DNA of 64,000 nucleotides, taken from contig NZ_JAGTWY010000001.1 of the NCBI RefSeq assembly GCF_023657445.1, forward strand, positions 1,860,001 to 1,924,000. Reading direction: 5' to 3'. The first letter of the stretch is position 1. Each line of letters begins with the position of its first letter. The translations under genes and the position numbers were made by a program. Shown piece after piece: positions 57,137 through 64,000 of the stretch. The notes under the pieces are model-generated. The model made no database searches and was not told the DNA's origin. It worked only from the letters and a program-made list of their open reading frames with translations. Source of the DNA: Marinobacter sediminum. Lineage in GTDB: Bacteria > Pseudomonadota > Gammaproteobacteria > Pseudomonadales > Oleiphilaceae.

Positions 57137-57891
57137 CCTGGCCGCCTTAAAAGCTCAAACAACTTGAAAGGAATTTTGCTCAGCACCATGAACAGATTCG
57201 TGTATATGCCATTTTCCCTGCAGGCGCGCACAATTTCCTGATTCAATGTGATGCTGCTGCGGACACCTGAGGTGCTGACACCTCCCGAACGCATCCGAAC
57301 CAGCACCTTATCCAGGTGCTTCCAGCCAAGCCGCGATTTCATTAGCCATCGAACAAACATCTCAAAGTCGGCCGAAATTTGCATATCCACTCGATATGCC
57401 CCCACTAAATCATAACTCCGGCGCCGAACAAAGGTCGCAGGATGTGGAGGCATCCAACCGAAGCGCAGCTTCCACGGCCTGAAATGTCGCGCTCCGTAAT
57501 AGCGTATAACCTTTGATAAATCTTCTGCTTCAACAAAAACAACATCACCAAATACCAAGTCGCACTCTGACGATTCCCTGAAGACGTCTACAACGGTCGC
57601 GACTACATCATCAGATTCAAAAAAATCGTCGGAGTTCAGTATGCCAATAATATCCCCAGTCGCAATTCGGATCCCTTTGTTCATCGCATCGTAGAGGCCT
57701 TCGTCAGGCTCAGATATCAGCGCACCCAAACTAGGTCGCCTGCTCTCGAGCACATCCAGAGTGCCATCAGACGAACCACCATCAACGATTATGTGTTCAA
57801 TATCACCGTGAGACTGAGATTGAACAGAATCAAGCGTATCCTCAATAGTTGATACGCTGTTAAAACAGACTGTAACGATAGACACCTTCAA
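57133..57891 (-). CDS. Family 2 glycosyltransferase
   Basis: 252 residues with a GT-A fold. The N-terminus VSIVTVCFNSVSTIEDTLDS is followed by HIIVDGGSSDGTLDVLES, EPDEGLYDAMNKGIRIATGD and the DxD-like LNSDDFFESDD. MPPHPATFVRR is typical of WcaA/WbbD-like transferases. It adds one sugar to the lipid-linked repeat unit at the inner membrane. It overlaps the epimerase gene by 4 bases and follows the GT4 gene by 18. Confidence 0.9.
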   Translation of the reverse strand: MKVSIVTVCFNSVSTIEDTLDSVQSQSHGDIEHIIVDGGSSDGTLDVLESRRPSLGALISEPDEGLYDAMNKGIRIATGDIIGILNSDDFFESDDVVATVVDVFRESSECDLVFGDVVFVEAEDLSKVIRYYGARHFRPWKLRFGWMPPHPATFVRRRSYDLVGAYRVDMQISADFEMFVRWLMKSRLGWKHLDKVLVRMRSGGVSTSGVRSSITLNQEIVRACRENGIYTNLFMVLSKIPFKLFELLRRPG

Positions 57892-57909
57892 CTCAGTTGC
57901 ACCTTTTTT

Positions 57910-59208
57910 TCATTTATTAGTCTGAAGCCTCTCATGCTTCCGGGAGTGTACTCGCTCGAGCAGGTCCAGATAAGTCGCTTCAACTTTCTCAAAAGAAAAG
58001 CCACTCTCAATCCTGGAACGACCGCTCCTTCCCATTTGCGATCGATCTGCTTCGCTCAAGCGGTAAGCCCTTTCGAGTTGGTCCGCCAAGCTATTGACTG
58101 ACACAAACTCCGCGACGAATCCCGATACTTCATGATTCACTATGTCCCTGAGCCCGGAGGTATCGAAACAGACAACCGGAACACCACAACTCAAACTCTC
58201 CGCTGCGACCTGGCCAAAGGCTTCCACAAGCGAGGGAACAACAGTAAAGTCCCCAACTCCGTAAACCCCTCGCATCCCATCAGGCGAAGACACCCGTCCA
58301 AAATGAATCGTACGGAGACCGGCCAAATGCACGTTCGACGTCTCGGAGCCTCCAAATACCAATAACGTGATGCGATCCAGCGCGTCTTTTGGCAGCCTTT
58401 CAGAAAGGGCAACAAGCGCTTTTTCAAGCTCAACACCTCCTTTGAGTCTGTTATTTTCCAAAGATACGCCGCCAAAAACCAGGACAAAGTCTTCCAGTCC
58501 TATGCCAAGCTTATTACGAAGATGTTTTTTTTCTTCGGCCGGAAGAGGGGAGAAAACCTCAGTATCAATTGGGTTAGGCAACAAGACGATGTCGTTATCC
58601 GCTAACGTCGGACTCTGTGCTGCTCTTTTGCAAAGCCAGCTCGACGGCGCTGTTATCACCAAATCTTTGCGCCTAGAGAGCAGCTTATATTTTAGTAACC
58701 AGCAATATTTATTAACCAACCTGCAGAGCGTTGCTCCTCCGGAAGAGTAACCATCAAGTGCACCCGGAGGCTCAAAAGGATTCTGGTAATGTTCAGCCCC
58801 GGCAATCAGCCACTCATCATGAAGGGTAATGATTGAGTAAGGTGGCACCTTGGCAAGATCCCATATCGAAAGCGTGTCATTGTTAATCCAGTGGATATGA
58901 ACAATTTCCTCAGATCCGGAACATGACTGAAGTGCTCTCTGAACCAGCCGACAGGAAAACAAATTTAACGAATGCTTAACATCAACATCTTTTCTCAGGA
59001 AAAAAAGAAAGGCATGTTCTAACAATCTGAGAAAAAAATGATAACGGTATTCGAATGGCGAAGTTGCCTTGCGGTGTAGATCACTCTGAGAACTTTCTAC
59101 GGAGAAGGAACGGACATCAAAGTTTCTAGCGCCGAGATAATAAAACTTCTCAGCTGCAATGGCAGCGCCCCCCCTTACAAACGAAAATGCAAAATAATTT
59201 ACGCGCAC
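57910..59208 (-). CDS. Family 4 glycosyltransferase
   Basis: 432 residues with a GT-B fold. The N-terminal part has FVRGGAAIAAEKFYYLGARN and HIHWINNDTLSIWDLAKVPP, followed by TLHDEWLIAGAEHYQNPF, a pattern close to WcaC-type enzymes. The C-terminal part has the EX7E-type donor site VPSLVEAFGQVAAESLSCGV. It adds a sugar during repeat-unit assembly; the sugar is unknown. It overlaps the wzy gene by 10 bases. Compared with the flanking housekeeping genes it is A+T-richer. Confidence 0.88.
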   Translation of the reverse strand: MRVNYFAFSFVRGGAAIAAEKFYYLGARNFDVRSFSVESSQSDLHRKATSPFEYRYHFFLRLLEHAFLFFLRKDVDVKHSLNLFSCRLVQRALQSCSGSEEIVHIHWINNDTLSIWDLAKVPPYSIITLHDEWLIAGAEHYQNPFEPPGALDGYSSGGATLCRLVNKYCWLLKYKLLSRRKDLVITAPSSWLCKRAAQSPTLADNDIVLLPNPIDTEVFSPLPAEEKKHLRNKLGIGLEDFVLVFGGVSLENNRLKGGVELEKALVALSERLPKDALDRITLLVFGGSETSNVHLAGLRTIHFGRVSSPDGMRGVYGVGDFTVVPSLVEAFGQVAAESLSCGVPVVCFDTSGLRDIVNHEVSGFVAEFVSVNSLADQLERAYRLSEADRSQMGRSGRSRIESGFSFEKVEATYLDLLERVHSRKHERLQTNK

Positions 59209-60461
59209 TTCTCAACCTTATACGTGAATACTTTCCCCGATATCCAACATGCTAGAATCACTGGAACGAAATACGCAAATGCTGGCAAAAATGGCCCCCG
59301 CATGAGGAAATATATATAGAATGAAAAGTAGATCATTAGAATATTCCAAACTACAGAATAATCAGCTCTCTTCTCAAGAAAGAAGACAAAATATGCAAGA
59401 GCAAAAGCCGCAATAAACACTCCCCCAATACCGAAATCAAGATAGAATTCAAATGGGAAGGAGAAAGACACATTCGAAAACCACAAGGATGCGTTTTCCA
59501 TGAGATACTGGCCAATCATTTCACCAGACGACACCGGCTTCTCGGGCCAAAAAGCTCTCGGTACAAAAAACAATAAGGTTCCCACCAGCTGCTGCCCCAT
59601 AGTGTGGCCGCGCTCTGCAATCATTTCTTGCATGGTCACACCATTGGACCAAGCATCATAATGAAGATCGTTATAGTGACCGCCGATCTGCTGGACGAGC
59701 TGCTCTGTAGATATACTCCCACCCCCGGACACGCCATATTGATGGGTAAGTAAAGAAGCGGCCGGGAACGCAATAACCATAACCAAAACGCCAAAGGAAA
59801 GAAAAATCCGGCCTTTTAACAGAAACGGCGCTACCAGGCAGGCTATTGTCAAATACACCGGACCTAACGCATTTCTGCGCTCAAAAATAGGGTTTTTGAA
59901 AAATAGCACAAAAAACAAGAGCCCAAGAAACAAGCTAAACAACATTTGTTTCTTGGTCATACTGCCACGAACACTCAAGAAGTATACGGATGCACCAAAA
60001 AAAGCTATCAATGCCAGAAATTTAAAAATAAACAAGGATACTATTGAGCTTTGTATACCATTAAATGCGAACACCGACGACGCAAGTAAGGAAATAAAAA
60101 TAACGACGTTTTTTGAAAAGGACACCCTCACATCAATACGCGCACTCTGTGATACCAGATGGTTGTAGGGGATAAAAACCTTTCCAGACGTAAGCCAGAT
60201 ATAGGACAAGGAATAAAAAACCAGGAAAACAAATAAAATAATATTAACGTAGATAGCATAAGACAATGAAAATCTCGAGGTGTTCACCAAGTAATCCATT
60301 GAATCTGCCAACTGTACAACAGGGGCTAAAATGTAAAAAAGCATCACAAAAATAAATAGCGAGATACCGGGCAGACTAACCCTGAAATTTCGCAAAGAGG
60401 AATATAAAACAGCCACGCCCCCGACAAAGACCAAAAAGAAGGAGGCAATCAATTCAGGCAT
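59199..60461 (-). CDS. O-antigen/capsule repeat-unit polymerase (Wzy-like)
   Basis: 420 residues with about 10-12 membrane helices, starting with LIASFFLVFVGGVAVLYSSL and ending near AFAYFVPVILACWISGKVF. A large periplasmic loop lies near 245-310 (QLVQQIGGHYNDLHYDAW; FWPEKPVSSGEMIGQYLM). This topology and the place next to wzz are typical of Wzy, which joins undecaprenyl-linked repeat units in the periplasm. Sequence similarity in Wzy is low, so the call rests on topology and context. The gene is strongly A+T-rich. Confidence 0.78.
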   Translation of the reverse strand: MPELIASFFLVFVGGVAVLYSSLRNFRVSLPGISLFIFVMLFYILAPVVQLADSMDYLVNTSRFSLSYAIYVNIILFVFLVFYSLSYIWLTSGKVFIPYNHLVSQSARIDVRVSFSKNVVIFISLLASSVFAFNGIQSSIVSLFIFKFLALIAFFGASVYFLSVRGSMTKKQMLFSLFLGLLFFVLFFKNPIFERRNALGPVYLTIACLVAPFLLKGRIFLSFGVLVMVIAFPAASLLTHQYGVSGGGSISTEQLVQQIGGHYNDLHYDAWSNGVTMQEMIAERGHTMGQQLVGTLLFFVPRAFWPEKPVSSGEMIGQYLMENASLWFSNVSFSFPFEFYLDFGIGGVFIAAFALAYFVFFLEKRADYSVVWNILMIYFSFYIYFLMRGPFLPAFAYFVPVILACWISGKVFTYKVEKCA

Positions 60462-60499
60462 TTAATAATACCCAATTGAAGACCAGACATTAATATCCA

Positions 60500-61249
60500 T
60501 TATCTTCCACACTTCATTCTATTCCGAACCACTTTGATAAATTCCGCAACAAATGCCGACATCAATCCAAGAATGAATGCCAGGAGGAGTCCAACCAGTA
60601 TAATGATCTGCATAGAGGCAGATGCTTGGCCTTTGCCTATACTTACCTCAGAAAGAACTTCACCCTTCTGCGCTTTATCGAGCTCGTGCTCCAACTGGAT
60701 TTTCTTTTCGAGCAGGGCGGCCAATGCTTCGCCAGTATCTTTTCCTCCTTGTATTTGGTCGATCAAACTGGCCATACGATCGATCCGACGCTCAATTTGT
60801 GAAGAATAATCCTGGAACAACTTTGACTGCCAGCCATCCAGCCGCGTAAGTAACTGTCGGTGTAAAGTCAAAACCAAATTTTCATCCCCAACCCTTGCAA
60901 CAGTTCGGAGCTGAATCAATCCTGTAGCTTCCGGGTTTGTCGCGACAATATCGGGTAGGGATTGCCGTTTGTTTTCATTTTCGGAAGCTAACCCAGGAAC
61001 CCATACCGAGTTCGCCCTAGAGACAACTGCCTCAGGGTCATTGAGATACTGTCCTTCTCCGGCTTTGGCCAATTGATACAGACCTACAAACTCCTGCTTG
61101 GCAGGAGACAAAAATGCATACAGACCAGCAGCACAAAAAATCACAATGAATACAGAGAAAAACAATGCCTTCCAACGCACGACGATGATCGTCAGTTCTA
61201 CAAGGCTAATATCGTTACGTTCCAACGCCCGGTGCGGGGAATTTTCCAT
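60500..61249 (-). CDS. wzz: Chain-length determinant protein (Wzz)
   Basis: 249 residues. Two membrane helices flank a periplasmic domain: one near 30-50 (LFFSVFIVIFCAAGLYAFLS), the other near 215-240 (IIILVGLLLAFILGLMSAF). Between them are coiled-coil stretches (LEKKIQLEHELDKAQKGE). Wzz sets O-antigen chain length with Wzy. ATG 61249 is preferred, and GTG 61258 nearby is the alternative. It has no C-terminal kinase domain, unlike Wzc. Confidence 0.85.
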   Translation of the reverse strand: MENSPHRALERNDISLVELTIIVVRWKALFFSVFIVIFCAAGLYAFLSPAKQEFVGLYQLAKAGEGQYLNDPEAVVSRANSVWVPGLASENENKRQSLPDIVATNPEATGLIQLRTVARVGDENLVLTLHRQLLTRLDGWQSKLFQDYSSQIERRIDRMASLIDQIQGGKDTGEALAALLEKKIQLEHELDKAQKGEVLSEVSIGKGQASASMQIIILVGLLLAFILGLMSAFVAEFIKVVRNRMKCGR

Positions 61250-61271
61250 GGTTACCACTCAGTTCCATTAT

Positions 61272-62720
61272 TCAATGATTCGGTTCATCCAACAGCCTTT
61301 CCCAAAGCAACGGGAACAGCTCATCGGCGAGTTTCTCTGCATCCTTATGATCCAGCATAAGGTTCAGGCGGCCTGGCCACGTATTCAGGTAATACGCTGC
61401 TACAAATTGGAGGTTGTAATTTTCAATATCCACATCAGTTTCTTCCAACTGCCTCATCATCATCGATAGGCTCTGAAAGAGGTCCGGCAAGCGGCCAACT
61501 TTAGTGACCAGGGGGTGGTTCTGATAGAAAACCTCGCCAAACAACAAAACCGGTTTTTTCAACAGCAAAGCCTCATAGCCGACCGTACTGGTCAGTGTCA
61601 CAACGCCTTTCGATTGCTTTATCAACTGCTTGGTCGGCTCGAAAGGAGCCAGCAGCTTAACATTAGGGAGCGAAACCAGCTTCTTATAGAAGTTAAGTCG
61701 AGGGTAACCCCAAGCGCTGAGGTGGTCCTTCACATAAAGCCTAACCCCTTCGGGAAGGTTAAACGCAATATTTTTTATCGTCTCATATTCGTTTACATAA
61801 CTAGAGGAAAGAATTGACGTCGACGATTCAGGGTGAAAGTGTAACGGATAGAGAAAAAAATCCCCATCGCCAGGCGCAGTGTAGTATTTCTTTACGAAGG
61901 GTAGTCTGATCCGCCTCTTGAGGCTCCTAAGAAACATACCCGCAGAGTAAAGCAACGGATTCCCTCGTTGAAAACTATGATAGTGATCACCGCCAATAAA
62001 CCTGATGGCTCTGAATATCTTCCTGAGTTTTGACAAACGAAAATAACGGTCGATAATTTTTATATTATCGAGATTATTAAACGCCATATAATCTGGAGAT
62101 GTTGTTTCAATATTACTGATGTATTCACGGCACCATCCCCAAACTGCTTCAGGAACATCCAATCTTTGCTCTTCCAAAGCCTGCCGCGTTCTTTCAATAG
62201 GCACATGCTCCCCAAAAGGATTCGAGGTGAAACAAAATCGGCCAGGTAAACGACTGCCGGTCAATCCAACATAATCCACATTCGTTTCCTGGCATACAAT
62301 CCAGCAAAAATGAGCAAACGCGTTGGACACATTCTCATATAGAACAGCAGTATATCCATGCTGATCTATTAGCTGAGAGAAAAAAGATAGAAGAGCACTC
62401 TTCAGGCGGTCAAAGAATTCATCAGATCGCCTTCCCCAGATACCATATTCTTCAGATCGATCGAAATCAGAAAAAAGGGCCAAGTTCAGATTATGGTGAG
62501 AATAGGCTGACAGTATCTCTTCATCTAGCTCATGCTGAGCAAAGAATTCTGAGAAAACATCGTACTGCACACCCAGCTCTTCAACTTTGTTTTCAGCAAG
62601 AGAAACAGGACAGTCTACGGCATAACCAACTCCCACGCCCTTTTCAATCAAACGCCGACTGATCGCATTAAAGAAGTTATGATAGTTTGGCGCACTGTTT
62701 GATAAAACAAGAACTTTCAT
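61272..62720 (-). CDS. Capsule polysaccharide biosynthesis protein (KpsC/KpsS Kdo-transferase-like)
   Basis: 482 residues. The C-terminal half carries the capsule-synthesis pattern FFLYPLHFHPESSTSIL, LYVKDHLSAWGYPRLNFYKK, TLTSTVGYEALLLKKPVLLF, seen in KpsC, KpsS and LpsZ/B. Those proteins build the Kdo linker or glycan of capsules. The N-terminal half (about 1-240) is less typical and may hold a second transferase-like module. ATG 62720 is chosen; a GTG at 62729 is possible. Ribosome sites are weak. The gene is A+T-rich and lies between fcl and wzz, so the locus may make capsule-like as well as O-antigen-like material. Confidence 0.78.
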   Translation of the reverse strand: MKVLVLSNSAPNYHNFFNAISRRLIEKGVGVGYAVDCPVSLAENKVEELGVQYDVFSEFFAQHELDEEILSAYSHHNLNLALFSDFDRSEEYGIWGRRSDEFFDRLKSALLSFFSQLIDQHGYTAVLYENVSNAFAHFCWIVCQETNVDYVGLTGSRLPGRFCFTSNPFGEHVPIERTRQALEEQRLDVPEAVWGWCREYISNIETTSPDYMAFNNLDNIKIIDRYFRLSKLRKIFRAIRFIGGDHYHSFQRGNPLLYSAGMFLRSLKRRIRLPFVKKYYTAPGDGDFFLYPLHFHPESSTSILSSSYVNEYETIKNIAFNLPEGVRLYVKDHLSAWGYPRLNFYKKLVSLPNVKLLAPFEPTKQLIKQSKGVVTLTSTVGYEALLLKKPVLLFGEVFYQNHPLVTKVGRLPDLFQSLSMMMRQLEETDVDIENYNLQFVAAYYLNTWPGRLNLMLDHKDAEKLADELFPLLWERLLDEPNH

Positions 62721-62750
62721 TAAAACCACATATTCGTAGACCGCTAGATA

Positions 62751-63725
62751 TCAACCCCGAATCGCGTCGGAGTTTTCCAGAAACCACTGATAAGCCTGCG
62801 ACAAGCCTTCTTCCAACCCAACCGAAGCCTCCCAGCCTAACGCCTTCAGCCTTGAAACATCCATAAGCTTCCTCGGTGTACCATCGGGCTTACTGCTGTC
62901 AAACACCAGCTGCCCCTCAAAGCCCGTCACCTTGGCGACCGTTTCGGCCAGCTCCCGAATTGTGCAATCCACACCGGTGCCCACATTGATGTGAGACAGC
63001 ATCGGCTCCGTGTTCGCTGCATATGTCTCACCGTCCAGCTCCATTACATACACGCTAGCCGACGCCATGTCGTCCACATGCAGGAACTCCCGCATCGGCT
63101 TCCCGCTTCCCCAGATAACCACTTCTTCGTCAGCAGCCTTCACTGCCTCATGAAAGCGTCGCAACAGCGCCGGAATCACGTGACTGTTTTCAGGGTGAAA
63201 GTTGTCATTGGGCCCATACAGGTTGGTCGGCATCACACTGCGGTAATCGCGACCATACTGCCGGTTATAGCTTTCACAAAGCTTTATCCCGGCGATCTTG
63301 GCGATGGCATAAGGCTCATTGGTGGGCTCCAGAATACCCGTCAGGAGGGCGTCCTCACGCATGGGTTGATCTGCAAACTTGGGGTAAATGCAAGACGATC
63401 CCAGGAACAGCAGTTTCTGAACATCCGCCGTATGCGCCGCGTTGATCAGATTCGCCTCAATCAACAGGTTTTCGTAGATGAACTCTGCGGGGTACGTATT
63501 GTTGGCATGAATACCCCCTACTTTGGCCGCCGCGATGTACACTTGCTCCGGTTTATGCTCGGCGAACCAGGCGTGGACTTCCGCCTGGTCAAGCAGATTT
63601 AATTCATCCCGGCTAGCCGTGAGAATATTAGTGTAACCGAGGGCCTGAAGCCTGCGAACAATCGCGGAGCCAACCATCCCCCGGTGACCTGCCACAAATA
63701 CACGCTGATGTTTCATTTCCATCAT
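62751..63725 (-). CDS. fcl: GDP-L-fucose synthase
   Basis: 324 residues. An epimerase-reductase: [19 protein letters not shown] at the N-terminus, the S in [17 protein letters not shown] in [17 protein letters not shown], and [20 protein letters not shown]. It converts GDP-4-keto-6-deoxymannose, made by Gmd, into GDP-L-fucose. ATG 63725 has GGAGA 7 bases upstream and follows the gmd stop by one base (TGAGATG), so the pair is translationally linked. The order gmd-fcl is standard. Confidence 0.96.
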   Translation of the reverse strand: MMEMKHQRVFVAGHRGMVGSAIVRRLQALGYTNILTASRDELNLLDQAEVHAWFAEHKPEQVYIAAAKVGGIHANNTYPAEFIYENLLIEANLINAAHTADVQKLLFLGSSCIYPKFADQPMREDALLTGILEPTNEPYAIAKIAGIKLCESYNRQYGRDYRSVMPTNLYGPNDNFHPENSHVIPALLRRFHEAVKAADEEVVIWGSGKPMREFLHVDDMASASVYVMELDGETYAANTEPMLSHINVGTGVDCTIRELAETVAKVTGFEGQLVFDSSKPDGTPRKLMDVSRLKALGWEASVGLEEGLSQAYQWFLENSDAIRG

Positions 63726-63726
63726 C

Positions 63727-64000
63727 TCAATTCTCCACCGATACGATAACATCGTGCCCGTGGGCCTTTAGCAACGCATGGCGCTTGGCGTTCTTCAAGT
63801 CTTCCTGAACCATCTCTGAACACATCTCTTGAACGGTAATTTCCGGAACCCAGCCGAGCTTTTCTTTGGCTTTGGTCGGGTCACCCAGCAACGTCTCCAC
63901 TTCGGCCGGGCGAAAATAGCGCGGGTCTACACGGACAATCACAGTGCCCGGCTCTACCGCGGGCGCATGCTCACCGGCCACCGACTCCACCAGGGCAATC
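63727..64000 (-). CDS. gmd: GDP-mannose 4,6-dehydratase, C-terminal part (cut by window end)
   Basis: About 90 residues of the C-terminus, running off the window. [19 protein letters not shown] and [20 protein letters not shown] are diagnostic of Gmd. Gmd makes GDP-4-keto-6-deoxymannose from GDP-mannose, the substrate of Fcl. An internal GTG at 63990 is not the start. The ending ([11 protein letters not shown]) is slightly longer than in many homologues. Confidence 0.93.
   Translation of the reverse strand, partial: IALVESVAGEHAPAVEPGTVIVRVDPRYFRPAEVETLLGDPTKAKEKLGWVPEITVQEMCSEMVQEDLKNAKRHALLKAHGHDVIVSVEN

Overview
The window reads as chromosomal DNA of a free-living, polarly flagellated gammaproteobacterium. 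An MvaT-type (not H-NS-type) nucleoid protein, a GspN-GspC-GspD type II secretion cluster, a FabG4/thiolase pair, a Maf-type flagellin-modifying protein and gammaproteobacterial tRNA and sigma-factor signals together point to a Marinobacter-like organism. That assignment is an inference from protein character, since no database search was possible. No insertion sequence, prophage, CRISPR array or plasmid feature was seen.

Layout. Positions 1-3.7 kb hold the end of an unknown gene, a YciO/Sua5-type protein overlapping bolA, and topB. 3.8-8.8 kb is a tight three-gene signalling module: an OmpR-type regulator, an exported LysM-FecR protein and a CHASE2 sensor kinase. 8.8-13 kb holds a small fibronectin-type lipoprotein, an initiator tRNA-Met with its own promoter and terminator, a divergent thiolase/FabG4 pair, and a Val-Asp-Val tRNA operon. 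13-20 kb holds envelope-type unknowns, purEK, sodB and a GGDEF/EAL protein. 20-30 kb holds lemA, an M48 protease, gspNCD, groESL with a heat-shock promoter, fxsA and an SDR. 30-36 kb holds the yajQ-ampG-atl operon (ampG appears to start with ATT), a response regulator, a likely small RNA, an AraC regulator and argG.

36.5-45.8 kb is a flagellar filament region: fliD-fliS, fliC-flaG, a 699-residue Maf-like protein, a second larger flagellin and a TPR-methyltransferase. fliC and fliD carry sigma-28 promoters and the second flagellin carries a sigma-54 promoter, so two filament subunits appear to be made at different stages around a flagellin-modification gene. 45.8-51 kb holds sbcB, a FilA-like exported protein, a REC-CheC protein with a PAS-diguanylate cyclase, and mvaT.

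51-64 kb is a surface-polysaccharide (O-antigen or capsule) locus, all on the minus strand: gmd (cut by the window edge), fcl, a Kdo-transferase-like capsule protein, wzz, wzy, two glycosyltransferases, a WbpK-like epimerase, a PglC/WcaJ-type initiating transferase, a WbpM-type dehydratase and a TviB-type dehydrogenase. Its centre (about 59.2-62.7 kb) is visibly richer in A+T, as expected of a horizontally exchanged serotype region. A beta-CASP metallo-beta-lactamase pseudogene with at least five lesions lies between the last two genes.

The points most worth a second look are the structured small-RNA candidate at 33.9-34.06 kb, the two-sigma-factor flagellin/Maf/TPR-methyltransferase region, the ATT start of ampG, the LysM-FecR/CHASE2 module and the decayed beta-CASP gene.
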